The notes under the pieces: model-generated
The model's input: only the letters and a program-made list of their open reading frames with translations
What the model was told of the DNA's origin: nothing
Databases searched by the model: none
Source of the DNA: an uncultured Opitutaceae bacterium
GTDB taxonomy: Bacteria; Verrucomicrobiota; Verrucomicrobiia; Opitutales; Opitutaceae
DNA length: 64,000 nt
Assembly (NCBI GenBank): GCA_937958045.1
Contig: CALFXL010000066.1
Span: forward strand, 65,279-129,278
Direction of reading: 5' to 3'
Shown: positions 18,808-27,850 of the stretch, in pieces
How positions within the stretch are numbered: position 1 is the stretch's first letter
Layout of the letters: each line of letters opens with the position of its first letter
Translations under genes and position numbers: made by a program

Positions 18808-18849
18808 GATTTTTTGGATACAGCTCCGTCTGCGAACCGGGTGACAGAC

Positions 18850-19602
18850 TCAGTCGTTCGTTTCGACGACGGGAGTGCGACGCGCCAAACGCGCGAAGCT
18901 GCGTTTTCCTGCGGTAAAAAACTCCAGGAATTTTTTCGCCTCCGCGGTCTTGTAAGCACCGCTCGCCAACGCCCCCGCAGCGAGTTCGCGGATATTTCCC
19001 GATTCCGCATACACCTTGTGAAACGCATCCTTCAATTCGCGGATCGTCTCGCGCGTAAACCCACGGCGTTTCAATCCGACAAGGTTCAAACCCGACACTT
19101 CGTCGCGCTCCGCCACGATCGTATACGGCGCGAGATCGCGCGTGATGCGCGCCAGTCCGCCGAGCATCACGCTTTCGCCGATGCGCACGAACTGATGCAC
19201 CGCCGCGCCGCCGCCGATGAACGCGTAGTCACCGACTTCGACATGCCCCGCGAGCAGCGCATTGTTCGCAAGCACGACATTGTCGCCGACGTGGCAATCA
19301 TGCGCGAGATGCGCGCCCGACATCAGGAAGCAGTTTTTCCCAACAACCGTTTCGTGCCCCGCGTGGATCGCGCGATTGATCGTCACATACTCGCGAAGCA
19401 CGGTGCCATCCCCCACCCGCACGCGACTCTCCGTCGCCGGATCGAATTTGAGATACTGGGGATCGCCGCCAATCACCGCGTAAGGATGCACCACCACGCG
19501 CTCGCCGAGCGTCACATGTTTCCTGATGATGGCACCGGCATGGATTTCACAGCCGGCGCCAATTTGCGCACCCGGTTCGATGATGGCGTTGGGATGAATC
19601 AT
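18850..19602 (-). CDS. lpxA: Acyl-ACP--UDP-N-acetylglucosamine O-acyltransferase
   Basis: 250 residues. First enzyme of lipid A synthesis. The N-terminal two thirds are hexapeptide repeats of a left-handed beta helix, with ANNALLAGHVEVGDYAFIGG and AVHQFVRIGE. The catalytic His is the second one in SGAHLAHDC (residue 101). The C-terminal helical part has GLNLVGLKRRGF. It is slightly shorter than the E. coli protein. Its presence shows an LPS-bearing outer membrane. Other lpx genes are not in the window. Confidence 0.95.
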   Translation of the reverse strand: MIHPNAIIEPGAQIGAGCEIHAGAIIRKHVTLGERVVVHPYAVIGGDPQYLKFDPATESRVRVGDGTVLREYVTINRAIHAGHETVVGKNCFLMSGAHLAHDCHVGDNVVLANNALLAGHVEVGDYAFIGGGAAVHQFVRIGESVMLGGLARITRDLAPYTIVAERDEVSGLNLVGLKRRGFTRETIRELKDAFHKVYAESGNIRELAAGALASGAYKTAEAKKFLEFFTAGKRSFARLARRTPVVETND

Positions 19603-19606
19603 GTGG

Positions 19607-19743
19607 CGAAATCACAAACGCCAAACGCCAAAACGCCAAAAAGATTCTGCCAACTGCGAGAATTAACAGCGTGTTTCTTTCATGCCCATCGAGTCGCCTA
19701 ACGCTCTTTGGCGTTTGATTGCTGATATTTTGGGATTTCCGGC
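19607..19743. repeat. Intergenic inverted repeat upstream of lpxA
   Basis: The left arm (about 19607-19642) contains GAAATC and three overlapping copies of AAACGCCAAA. The right arm (about 19706-19743) contains CTTTGGCGTTT and GGGATTTCC, complementary in the same order. About 65 bp lie between. The architecture matches the elements at 957-1040 and 42390-42490, but the words differ. Confidence 0.65.
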
Positions 19744-19750
19744 GCGGAGC

Positions 19751-20389
19751 TTATAGGCGCGGACGGCGCGTGATCACACGTTCCGCGCCGGGCAGGTCCA
19801 TCTGTGCGTCTTTCAGCAGATCGTAGTTTTTCAGAATACGAATCACCTGAAGCGTGTCGCTTTTGCCATAGCTGCGGTTGGGTTCGATCTTGTCGATGAG
19901 GTCCAGCAGCATCGCGCGGAACGAGATGATCGCATCGACGCCGCGCTCTTTGAGCAGCTGCAAACTTTGCGAGCGAAAGGGTTCAGCCGTCGGCAAACTC
20001 GGCAGCACGAGGATCTTTGTCGGCAAGCTCTCACCTTCTTGCGTGGTCGCTGAATCGGACGGAAAGAGCTTCGGCACTTCCTTCAGCACATTTTCCTCGA
20101 GAAACCGAAACACTTCGGGACTGCTCTGCAGCATCTTCGGAGTGAACCGTCCCGTGTGCCAGGGTTTCACGACCACGATCGCGCGATGGATATAGGCAAG
20201 CTCGCTCGAAAATAGAAAAAAATCCGGCTTCCGCTGATCGCGTTGAAAGGCCGGATTGTACACCAAAAGATCGATCTCCTCTTCGCCCGTTTTTCGCCGC
20301 GCCTGCACGTCGTACTTGCGCAGCTGACGAACGAGAAAACCGTTCTGCTCAAAATACTCGCGTACGATGCCTTCGTCGATGGCGGACAT
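19751..20389 (-). CDS. Conserved-looking cytosolic protein of unknown function
   Basis: 212 residues, no signal or membrane segment. The N-terminal half has EYFEQNGFLVRQLRKYDVQ then EEEIDLLVYNP, an arrangement that resembles a restriction-endonuclease-like fold (an Asp after a hydrophobic strand, E-x-D). The usual E/Q-x-K motif is only suggested by AIVVVKPWHTG. The C-terminal part is helical with many charged residues. It sits between lpxA and aroB on the same strand. No name can be given. The nuclease-fold idea is weak. Confidence 0.7.
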   Translation of the reverse strand: MSAIDEGIVREYFEQNGFLVRQLRKYDVQARRKTGEEEIDLLVYNPAFQRDQRKPDFFLFSSELAYIHRAIVVVKPWHTGRFTPKMLQSSPEVFRFLEENVLKEVPKLFPSDSATTQEGESLPTKILVLPSLPTAEPFRSQSLQLLKERGVDAIISFRAMLLDLIDKIEPNRSYGKSDTLQVIRILKNYDLLKDAQMDLPGAERVITRRPRL

Positions 20390-20451
20390 GATGGGGAACT
20401 TTATTCAGGCTTCTCGATTCCGGGCAATGATGGGAAACGTCGGCGTCCTTT

Positions 20452-21537
20452 CTAGACTGCGCCGATTTCTTGGAAACACGCTTCGACAAGCGCGGGCTCG
20501 ATACCGCTCTGCGTGGCCGCTTCGCCGAGCGAGCGCAGCACCACAAAACGCGGCAGCCCCGCGCGTACTTTCTTGTCTCGTCCGGCCGCAGCCATGAGCG
20601 ACGCCAGCGGCAAGGGTTCCCGCAAACGCACCGGCAGCGCATGACGCGAAACCACCTCTTCGATCCGCGCCACGTCGGCGGCGCTGATGTATCCAAGTTT
20701 CTGTGACAAACGCCCCGCCGCCGCCAAACCGATCGCCACCGCCTCGCCATGAAGATACGCGCCGTAACCGGTCACTTGTTCGATCGCGTGACCAAAGGTG
20801 TGCCCGAGATTGAGCAATGCGCGTCCGCCTTCCTTGGCGAGTTCGCGTTCGTCCGCTTCGACTACGCGCGCCTTGATCGCGCAGCAGCGGTGAATCGTCT
20901 CCGCGAGTTCCGGACTCCGCACACCGAGCGGCGCGCGTTCGAGACGCGCGAACAACTCCGCATCGCCCAACAGGCCGTATTTGATCACTTCGGCCATGCC
21001 CGCGGCGAATTCACGCGACGGCAGCGTTTCCAGCAACGCGGTCGCGATGTACACCGCTCGCGGTTGGTGAAACGCGCCGACGAGATTTTTTCCCGCCTTC
21101 AAATTGATGCCGGTTTTCCCGCCCACCGAGCTGTCGACCATCGCAAGCAGCGTCGTGGGGATTTGATAAAAATCGATGCCGCGCAAAAACGACGCCGCGG
21201 CAAATCCACCGAGATCGCCGATCACGCCGCCGCCGATCGCCACCAGCGCACCCGCGCGATCGACGCGATGTTCCGCCATGAAATCCCAAACTTTGCCCAG
21301 CTCGGTGAGCGACTTCGCTTGTTCACCCGGTTTCAACACAAGCAACGGCGCATCGCCCACCATCGCGCGCACGACCGCCTCTTGATGCGCGATCAAATTG
21401 GCATCGGTCAGCACGACGACTTTGCGGCCCGCAGCGCGCAGTTCGTCGAGTTTTTCCCGAACCACGCCGGCCAGTTCGGCCGCGAAATAGATCGGATAGC
21501 TGCGCTCGCTTAGTTGGACGGTCAACGTGGCTGACAT
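20452..21537 (-). CDS. aroB: 3-dehydroquinate synthase
   Basis: 361 residues. Converts DAHP to 3-dehydroquinate, the second step of the shikimate pathway, with NAD and a divalent metal. Seen: LVAIGGGVIGDLGGFAAASF (NAD binding), the PTTLLAMVDSSVGGKTGIN signature, GMAEVIKYGLL, and the zinc ligands in LLNLGHTFGHAIE and YLHGEAVAIG. Normal length. The TPR-like gene lies 46 bp upstream and a hypothetical gene follows on the same strand. Confidence 0.96.
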   Translation of the reverse strand: MSATLTVQLSERSYPIYFAAELAGVVREKLDELRAAGRKVVVLTDANLIAHQEAVVRAMVGDAPLLVLKPGEQAKSLTELGKVWDFMAEHRVDRAGALVAIGGGVIGDLGGFAAASFLRGIDFYQIPTTLLAMVDSSVGGKTGINLKAGKNLVGAFHQPRAVYIATALLETLPSREFAAGMAEVIKYGLLGDAELFARLERAPLGVRSPELAETIHRCCAIKARVVEADERELAKEGGRALLNLGHTFGHAIEQVTGYGAYLHGEAVAIGLAAAGRLSQKLGYISAADVARIEEVVSRHALPVRLREPLPLASLMAAAGRDKKVRAGLPRFVVLRSLGEAATQSGIEPALVEACFQEIGAV

Positions 21538-21583
21538 AAGCGGAGCGTTAAAGCCCGCTTAGGTCGGCCGGTCAATGCGTCGC

Positions 21584-22972
21584 TCACGCACGCGGACGTG
21601 CACGCGTGCGAATCTGGCGCAAACGTTCTTCCGCCGCGCGCAACTCTTTCAACGTCTCCAGTGTGCGCTCCATGCCGGGATTGCCGATTTCGGCAAAACC
21701 GCGCGCCTGCAATTCCTGCAAACTCCGCGCGATGCTTTCAAAGCCTGCTTGCAGCATCGGCGCACTCGCGCGCGCCGCGGCCGGCGAACGTTCGGGATCG
21801 AGATTTTCCAACACAAACTCCGCGAGGAAATGCGGCTGATGTTTTTGGAAAATCTGCGCGCCGAAACGAAACAGCTCCGCCTCGATCGGTTTAAAAATCG
21901 TGAGTCCGCGGTCTTCCCAGATGCGCGCCAGCGCGAGCCCTTCGTCGACGGCATCGGTCGCTTCGCCGACTTTTTCGCGCACATCCGCGCCGGCGGGCAT
22001 CGCCGCCAGCTCCGTCGCAAGCGCGCGGCAAAGCGCATGGCGTGCTTTGAGCGCCACGTCGGTGAGGCCGGGTTGTTCGCGCTCCATCGGGCGCAAAATC
22101 TCGCGCGCGGCGACGGCCGCTTCGCGCGCTTCGGCAACGCGCTCCGGCGCCTGTGCCAACAGGAGTCCCGCGCGGTTCAGCCACACGCAGGCGTACAGAT
22201 GCCGGCCTTCGGGACGCTCGAGCAAACGATGATCTTTCAACAGCGCGACCGCTTCGTCGAAACCCGCGAGCGTTTCCGCGACCGTGCCCTCGCCGCCGAT
22301 CGCCTGACGCGTGATCGCGCGATTCATCCACGCGACCGCGAGGCGATGACGGAACCAATCGTTTTCGTCGACCGGCAGGGTCTTCAGCACCGCGAGCGCT
22401 TCGTCGTAACTCTTGAGCGCATCGGCCAGCGCTTCGGGCGTGCCGATTCGTGTCAACGCGTCCGCGCGGTTCATCCAGCCCGCGACCAATCCAAAATGAA
22501 ACTGGTGATTCGGTCCCGCCGGCAGGTCGCGGCGCAGCGCGATGCAGGTATCAAACGCCTTCACCGCTTCCGTGAGTTTTTCCGGAGCGGCGGCCGCGAG
22601 CAGCGCGAGGCCGCGATTGAGCCAGACATTCGCCAGATCATCGCGGCGAACTTCCTCCGAAGGTCCGGTGGCCGACGTCGCTTCGATCACGCGAATCGCT
22701 TCGTCATAACCTGCGAGCGCATCGGTGAGACCTTCCGGACCGCGACTGCGATGCACATTGGCGCGCCCCAAAAGCGCCAAGGAAAACCAGCGCAAAGGTT
22801 CGCCGCCTTGCTCCGCGAACGGACGCAACCGCGAAAGGCCTTCATCAAATTGCTGCAACGTCCACGCGATCCGCGAAGGATCGCCAGCGGCAGCCGATTG
22901 CTCCGCCGCCTGCAAAAAGGCAAGGGCTTCAGCGAGCTTGGGATTGGGAGCGGAGGCGGCGGATTCGTCCAT
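21584..22972 (-). CDS. Large TPR-like helical repeat protein
   Basis: 462 residues, cytosolic by sequence (no signal peptide). It is made of helical repeats with recurring A-x-L-x-SYDEALAVL, VWLNRGLALL and VAWMNRA elements, consistent with tetratricopeptide-like hairpins of about 60 residues spacing. It ends in a basic coiled segment rich in Arg and Glu. It is the first gene of the minus-strand run that leads into aroB. TPR arrays mediate protein interaction. The specific role is not recognisable. Confidence 0.75.
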   Translation of the reverse strand: MDESAASAPNPKLAEALAFLQAAEQSAAAGDPSRIAWTLQQFDEGLSRLRPFAEQGGEPLRWFSLALLGRANVHRSRGPEGLTDALAGYDEAIRVIEATSATGPSEEVRRDDLANVWLNRGLALLAAAAPEKLTEAVKAFDTCIALRRDLPAGPNHQFHFGLVAGWMNRADALTRIGTPEALADALKSYDEALAVLKTLPVDENDWFRHRLAVAWMNRAITRQAIGGEGTVAETLAGFDEAVALLKDHRLLERPEGRHLYACVWLNRAGLLLAQAPERVAEAREAAVAAREILRPMEREQPGLTDVALKARHALCRALATELAAMPAGADVREKVGEATDAVDEGLALARIWEDRGLTIFKPIEAELFRFGAQIFQKHQPHFLAEFVLENLDPERSPAAARASAPMLQAGFESIARSLQELQARGFAEIGNPGMERTLETLKELRAAEERLRQIRTRARPRA

Positions 22973-23158
22973 GAGGTTCTGCTTTAAAAAACGTCCGCAA
23001 AATCAGACACCCCCGCCCACCGTCAACACAGGCTTTTTCGCACACATCCGCGCTCGCGCTTTCTTTTTCGCGAAATCAGCGGGAGCACGCCGCGCATTTT
23101 CACGCACAAACGGGGATTTCGAAATGGAATTTCGCCGCTTTGTTCGCGCCAAATGCAG

Positions 23159-23175
23159 ATTTATGTGCACAACTT
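23159..23175. promoter_or_regulatory. Operator-like site 1, LacI family
   Basis: ATTTATGTGCACAACTT, which matches site 2 at 16 of 17 positions. The centre contains the palindrome TGTGCACA. It lies 120 bp upstream of the regulator's start codon. Confidence 0.55.
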
Positions 23176-23227
23176 TATATATCCATTTATCATAGGTAAA
23201 TTGATCAAAACGACACTTATTATATGC

Positions 23228-23244
23228 ATTTATGTGCATAACTT
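23228..23244. promoter_or_regulatory. Operator-like site 2, LacI family
   Basis: ATTTATGTGCATAACTT, with perfect TTATG/CATAA arms about a TG centre. It is 69 bp from site 1 and 51 bp upstream of the LacI start, so it suits autorepression and DNA looping. Confidence 0.55.
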
Positions 23245-23294
23245 ATTGCTTGCCCGGTCGTGTGACAAAAATGAAGTGAGCGCTTCGCCCTGCC

Positions 23295-24344
23295 ATGCGC
23301 CCCGTGAATCAGCAGTCTATCGCTCGAAAGCTGAAAATTTCGCGCACCACGGTTTCGCGCAGTCTCTCCAATCATCCGGCCATCAGCGCCGAAACGCGCG
23401 AGCGTGTCCTCGCGGCGGCGGCGGCCGCTGGTTACGGACGTGCGCCAACACGCAGCGTGCGGCGTTCGCGTCGCTCCACGCCGTTGACGATAGGCGTCTT
23501 GATCGGATCGCCGCTCGTCGCCGCCGATCGCGCGACGTTTCCGCTGGTGCTTCAGGGCATTCGTCAGCGCGCAGCGATCGAACATCTCGCGGTGGATGTG
23601 CTTTCGATCGATCCGTCGTCGCTCACGCACGACTCCGGACGGCGCGAACTTTTTCGCCAAATCCGCAAGGCCGGTTGGCGCGGCGTGATCCTCGTTTATC
23701 CCTTTCCGATCGACGCGGTGAAAATGATCGCCCGCAAACTCACCGCCGTCTCGATCCTCACCGAATACCGCGACGCACCGCTCGATGTCATCGACACCGA
23801 TCACGGTGGCGTGCGCGGTCTGGTGAGCCGTCTCGTCGAGCTCGGCCACAAACGCATCGGTTTTGTTTCGTGGGCCTACGCGACCGGCGGCGTGTGGGCT
23901 TCACGACGTTTCGGCGCGTATGCGGAGGCGTTGTTTGAGCACGGGCTGCCGCTCGATCCGCGCTGGACGTTTAATCTTCACGCCGCGCAGCCGCGTCATG
24001 CTTCCACGGATACACTGGCCGACGCCGTCGCCGCGGCCACGCGTCGCGGTGGCGTCACGGCGTGGGTCTGCGCCGCGGACCACCAAGCCTATCAACTCAT
24101 CGCGGATCTTCGTGCACGCGGCGTCGAAGTCCCGCGCGATTGCTCGGTCACCGGTTTCGACGGCAATGCTGCGCCTCCCGGGTTTCCCGCACTCGCGACG
24201 TTGCGCGTGCCCAACGAAGAACTCGGCGCCTCCACCGTCGCCCGTCTCGTGAGTCGCCTTCTGCAACCGCGTTCGTTGCCGCGAAAAATCCTCGTCGAAA
24301 CCACCTTCGTGCCGGGCGACACGCTCGGTCCGCCGCCGCACTGA
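23295..24344 (+). CDS. LacI-family transcriptional regulator
   Basis: 349 residues. The N-terminal helix-turn-helix reads NQQSIARKLKISRTTVSRSL with the hinge-helix region RVLAAAAAAGYG. It is followed by a periplasmic-binding-protein-like effector domain with GHKRIGFVSW and the late VTGFDGNAAPP segment typical of the family. The position 44 bp before xylA suggests that it controls pentose use, and the two operator-like sites upstream suggest autoregulation. The effector sugar cannot be read from the sequence. Confidence 0.92.
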   Translation: MRPVNQQSIARKLKISRTTVSRSLSNHPAISAETRERVLAAAAAAGYGRAPTRSVRRSRRSTPLTIGVLIGSPLVAADRATFPLVLQGIRQRAAIEHLAVDVLSIDPSSLTHDSGRRELFRQIRKAGWRGVILVYPFPIDAVKMIARKLTAVSILTEYRDAPLDVIDTDHGGVRGLVSRLVELGHKRIGFVSWAYATGGVWASRRFGAYAEALFEHGLPLDPRWTFNLHAAQPRHASTDTLADAVAAATRRGGVTAWVCAADHQAYQLIADLRARGVEVPRDCSVTGFDGNAAPPGFPALATLRVPNEELGASTVARLVSRLLQPRSLPRKILVETTFVPGDTLGPPPH

Positions 24345-24388
24345 GCGCCACACGACGCACGGCCCTTTCCCCTCAACCACACGTATCC

Positions 24389-25723
24389 ATGAAAAAATCA
24401 AAAGTCCACTTCCCGGCGATTTCCACGATCGCCTACGAAGGCCCCCGCAGCGAAAACGCGCTGTCGTTCAAATACTACAACCCCGACGAGGTCATCGACG
24501 GCAAAACCCTCTCGGAACATCTGCGCTTCAGCATCGCGTACTGGCACGCCTTCCGCGGCGCGGGTTCCGATCCGTTCGGCACCGCCACCATCAATCGTCC
24601 GTGGGAGCGCGGCAAGGATCCTGTATCCGTGGCGAAACTACGCATGGATGCGGCGTTCGAATTTTTTCAAAAAATCCGCGCGCCATTCTGGTGTTTCCAC
24701 GACCGCGACATCGCGCCGGAAGGCAAGAGCCTCGCGGAGTCCAACAAATATCTCGACGCGCTCATCGCTCACGCGAAACAGCTCCAGAAAGCCACCGGCA
24801 TCAAACTGCTTTGGGGCACCGCGAACCTGTTCACCAATCCGCGCTACCAAGCCGGCGCGTCCACCAACCCCGACGCGCATGTTTTCGCCTATGCCGCCGC
24901 GCAGGTGAAAAAAGCGCTCGAGGTCACGCTCGAGCTCGGCGGTGAAAACTACGTGTTCTGGGGCGGCCGCGAGGGCTACGAAACGCTTCTCAACACCAAC
25001 CTCAAACGCGAACAGGATCACCTCGCGCGCTTCCTCGGCATGGCCGTCGATTACGCGAAAGAGATCGGCTTCAAAGGCCAGTTCCTCATCGAGCCGAAAC
25101 CGAAGGAGCCGACGAAGCACCAGTACGACTTCGACGTCGCGACCTGCATCGGCTTCCTGAAAACCTACGGCCTCGCGAAGCACTTCAAGTTCAACATCGA
25201 GACCAATCACGCGACGCTCGCCGGTCACACGTTCCAACACGAGATCGAAGTCGCTGCCGCCGCCGGCATGCTCGGCTCGATCGACGCCAACACCGGCGAT
25301 CCGCTCCTCGGCTGGGATACCGATCAGTTCAACACCGATGCGCGCGAACTGACCCTCGCCATGATCTCCATCCTCAAGGCCGGCGGCCTCGGTTCGGGCG
25401 GTTTCAATTTCGACGCCAAGCTCCGCCGTCCTTCGATCGACTTGGAAGACCTCTTCCACGCCCACATCGGCGGCATGGACGCGTACGCCCTCGCGTTTAA
25501 ACTGGCGCGAAAGATCATCGCCGACGGCAAATTCGACCGCTTCGTCGCCGAGCGTTATGCGTCGTTCGATTCCGGCTTCGGCAAAGATATCGAGAAGGGC
25601 AAAGTCGGTTTCAAGGAGTTGGAGAAACTCGTCCTCACCAAACTCGGCGAACCGACACCCAGGAGCGGCAAACAGGAATACCTCGAAAATCTCCTCGCCC
25701 AATACGTCGCCAACGGCGTCTGA
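24389..25723 (+). CDS. xylA: Xylose isomerase
   Basis: 444 residues, TIM barrel, converts D-xylose to D-xylulose. Family stretches are WHAFRGAGSDPFG, APFWCFHDRDIAPEG (catalytic His/Asp), VFWGGREGYETLLNTN, IEPKPKEPTKHQYDFD (metal-binding Glu and Lys) and SIDANTGDPLLGWDTDQF. The length fits the long (class II) type. The start is ATG 24389, because the frame upstream overlaps the regulator. No xylulokinase is adjacent. A terminator follows, so the genes up to the PPi-phosphofructokinase may be separate units. Confidence 0.97.
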   Translation: MKKSKVHFPAISTIAYEGPRSENALSFKYYNPDEVIDGKTLSEHLRFSIAYWHAFRGAGSDPFGTATINRPWERGKDPVSVAKLRMDAAFEFFQKIRAPFWCFHDRDIAPEGKSLAESNKYLDALIAHAKQLQKATGIKLLWGTANLFTNPRYQAGASTNPDAHVFAYAAAQVKKALEVTLELGGENYVFWGGREGYETLLNTNLKREQDHLARFLGMAVDYAKEIGFKGQFLIEPKPKEPTKHQYDFDVATCIGFLKTYGLAKHFKFNIETNHATLAGHTFQHEIEVAAAAGMLGSIDANTGDPLLGWDTDQFNTDARELTLAMISILKAGGLGSGGFNFDAKLRRPSIDLEDLFHAHIGGMDAYALAFKLARKIIADGKFDRFVAERYASFDSGFGKDIEKGKVGFKELEKLVLTKLGEPTPRSGKQEYLENLLAQYVANGV

Positions 25724-25753
25724 GCGACGCCCGCCGATCGCTCCGTTTTTCTC

Positions 25754-25784
25754 AAGGCGCGTCCACATCGGGCGCGCCTTTTTG
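25754..25784 (+). terminator. Intrinsic terminator after xylA
   Basis: Stem AAGGCGCG/CGCGCCTT (25754-25761 and 25773-25780) running into TTTTT. Confidence 0.8.
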
Positions 25785-25850
25785 CTCGTCCCGTGTGAGC
25801 GCCCACTTCCGCGATTGCGGAAACGCACGTCCGCGTTTCATTTTTGCCTC

Positions 25851-26186
25851 ATGGTTAAAGGCCAGAAAGTCGTCTGCATAAACGACACCTTCAACGATTT
25901 CATCCGCGCGATCTACAAACAGCTGCCGGTCAAGGGCGTCACGTACACCATTCGTGAGGTTTTCCTCGGCCGCGAGAAAGTGGTCAAAGGCGGCGACACC
26001 GCCACCGTCGGCTTGCTCCTTGAGGAGCTCGTGAATCCGCCGGATCCGTTTCACGCCGGCCAACAGGAGCTCGGTTTTACCTCCGAGCGTTTCGCGCCGC
26101 TCGAAGAACTTCCCGACGAAGAAGCCGAGGAGAAGGAAGAGGCCGGCGTGGGCGCCGGCGCTGGTTTTCTTTTCGGCAACAACTGA
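25851..26186 (+). CDS. Small protein with SH3-like beta core and acidic tail
   Basis: 111 residues. The first 75 residues are probably a small beta-barrel: KGQKVVCINDTF, LPVKGVTYTIREVFLG and VGLLLEELVNPP. They are followed by an acidic segment (DEEAEEKEE) and a Gly/Ala-rich end. Proteins with a similar VVC-x-(D/N)-D opening are common as uncharacterised small genes. The start is ATG 25851; the open frame upstream runs into the xylA terminator. It lies between xylA and the phosphofructokinase gene. Function is not recognised. Confidence 0.65.
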   Translation: MVKGQKVVCINDTFNDFIRAIYKQLPVKGVTYTIREVFLGREKVVKGGDTATVGLLLEELVNPPDPFHAGQQELGFTSERFAPLEELPDEEAEEKEEAGVGAGAGFLFGNN

Positions 26187-26331
26187 GCGCGCGGTCAACC
26201 TGCGCACATTGTTCGCCAAGAGCCGCGCTGCCTCGCGGCTCGCCGACGCGCCAGCCTTCACTCAAGACTGCACGCCGATCGTTTTGTGTTCTCACTGAAC
26301 CCGACGCGCCCGTTCTCCGTTTTCTTGTGTC

Positions 26332-27570
26332 ATGACCACGCCCGCTCGCCCGAAAAAAGTTGCCTTGCTCACCGCCGGTGGCCTCGCCCCCTGCCTTAGC
26401 TCCGCCGTCGGCGGCCTCATCGAGCGCTACACCGAGATCGCGCCCGACATCGAAATCATCGCTTACCGCGGCGGCTACAAAGGCCTCCTGCTCGGCGATA
26501 GCTACACGATCACGCCGGAGATCCGCGCGAAGGCCCACCTGCTCCACCGCTACGGCGGTTCGCCCATCGGCAACTCCCGCGTCAAACTCACCAACATCAA
26601 AGACTGCGTGAAGCGCGGCCTCGTCAAAGAAGGCCAGGACCCGCAAAAAGTCGCCGCCGACCAGCTCGTAAAAGACGGCGTCGATATTCTCCACACCATC
26701 GGTGGCGACGACACCAACACCGCGGCGGCCGATCTCGCGGCGTTCCTCGCGAAAAACAATTACGGCCTCACCGTCATCGGTCTGCCCAAGACGATCGACA
26801 ACGACGTGTTTCCCATCCGCCAATCGCTCGGCGCTTGGACCGCCGCCGAAGAAGGCGCGCGTTATTTCAAGAACGTCGTCGCCGAACATAACGCCAATCC
26901 GCGCATGCTCATCATCCATGAAGTGATGGGACGCAATTGCGGCTGGCTCACCGCCGCCACCGCGCAGCGCTATCGCGAGCTGATCGCACACGCGGAGTTC
27001 GTCCCCGGCATCGGCCTCGCACGCGAATGCCACGACGTCCACGCCGTGTACGTGCCCGAAATGGCCATCGATATCGCCGCCGAAGCCGCCCGCCTCAAAG
27101 CGGTCATGGACAAGGTGGACAACGTAAACATCTTCATCTCCGAAGGCGCCGGCGTCGAAAGCATCGTCGCCGAAATGCAGGCCAAAGGTCAGGAAGTGCC
27201 GCGCGACGCGTTTGGGCACATCAAGCTCGACGCCGTGAACCCGGGTAAATGGTTCGGCGAGCAGTTCGCCAAAGCCCTCGGCGCCGAAAAAGTACTCGTT
27301 CAAAAATCCGGTTACTTCGCCCGTGCAGCCGCCGCCAATGTCGACGATCTTCGCCTCATCAAGAGCTGCACCGACCTCGCCGTCGAATGCGCGCTCCGCC
27401 GCGAAAGTGGCGTCATCGGTCACGACGAAGATCGAGGCGGCGTTCTCCGCGCGATCGAGTTCACTCGCATCAAAGGTGGAAAACCCTTCGACATCGACAC
27501 CCCGTGGTTCGGCGAACTTCTCGCCGCCATCGGCCAGCCGAAGGGTGCAAAGGTGCAGACGCCTCATTGA
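26332..27570 (+). CDS. pfp: Pyrophosphate-dependent 6-phosphofructokinase
   Basis: 412 residues. Phosphorylates fructose 6-phosphate. The phosphoryl-donor motif reads GGDDT (residues 124-128) and the next is PKTIDND (152-158). The second Asp and the Lys mark PPi rather than ATP use in this family (ATP enzymes have GGDG and PGTIDND). The substrate motif MGRNCGWLTA is present. The reaction is reversible, so the enzyme can serve glycolysis and gluconeogenesis. It is co-directional with xylA, consistent with pentose catabolism feeding glycolysis. No Shine-Dalgarno sequence is seen. Confidence 0.94.
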   Translation: MTTPARPKKVALLTAGGLAPCLSSAVGGLIERYTEIAPDIEIIAYRGGYKGLLLGDSYTITPEIRAKAHLLHRYGGSPIGNSRVKLTNIKDCVKRGLVKEGQDPQKVAADQLVKDGVDILHTIGGDDTNTAAADLAAFLAKNNYGLTVIGLPKTIDNDVFPIRQSLGAWTAAEEGARYFKNVVAEHNANPRMLIIHEVMGRNCGWLTAATAQRYRELIAHAEFVPGIGLARECHDVHAVYVPEMAIDIAAEAARLKAVMDKVDNVNIFISEGAGVESIVAEMQAKGQEVPRDAFGHIKLDAVNPGKWFGEQFAKALGAEKVLVQKSGYFARAAAANVDDLRLIKSCTDLAVECALRRESGVIGHDEDRGGVLRAIEFTRIKGGKPFDIDTPWFGELLAAIGQPKGAKVQTPH

Positions 27571-27850
27571 GGAACACGGCGCGAATACGAAGCCAGCGAC
27601 TACCACCCTCTAGAAACCTCAAGGCGATTCCCCTAGGAATGTCCTCAGAAATTTCTGATGAATCGTTCGCAATTAAATCTGCATTATCCTCATTAGCATA
27701 GGCTTGTAGTACGTTCATCCCAGCAGCCGCCAGGGTTATCTCCCGAAAACGCGCACCAAACGCGGGAAAACCGCCGACCCCGTTAGGGGAGACCCCGATA
27801 CCGGGATCCCCCTAAATGCCATAGAGTTTCTCTTAACAAAGGGAAAACCT
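27571..27850. promoter_or_regulatory. Upstream region of the PEP-CTERM gene
   Basis: 280 bp without a gene. It holds ATTCC-CCTA-GGAAT (27627-27640), an AT-rich stretch (about 27650-27720) and TTAGGGGA ... TCCCCCTAA (27783-27815) 36 bp before the start codon. A weak AGGGA lies about ten bases before the ATG. Confidence 0.45.

Larger units (their letters stand above)
22973..23294. promoter_or_regulatory. Divergent regulatory region upstream of the LacI-type gene
   Basis: Its right half (about 23150-23250) is strikingly AT-rich against a high-GC background and holds two copies of a LacI-operator-like sequence. It probably carries the promoter for the regulator and, by read-through, xylA. On the other side it may serve the TPR-like gene. 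Confidence 0.6.

Noticed and set aside
23003..23239. 78-codon minus-strand ORF covering the operator-like sites
   Set aside because: It sits across the AT-rich regulatory region, has no family resemblance and an atypical composition. It is better explained as a promoter.
26077..27606. 509-codon ORF antisense to the PPi-phosphofructokinase gene
   Set aside because: A mirror of a conserved enzyme in high-GC DNA. It has no domain and its codon positions follow the sense gene.
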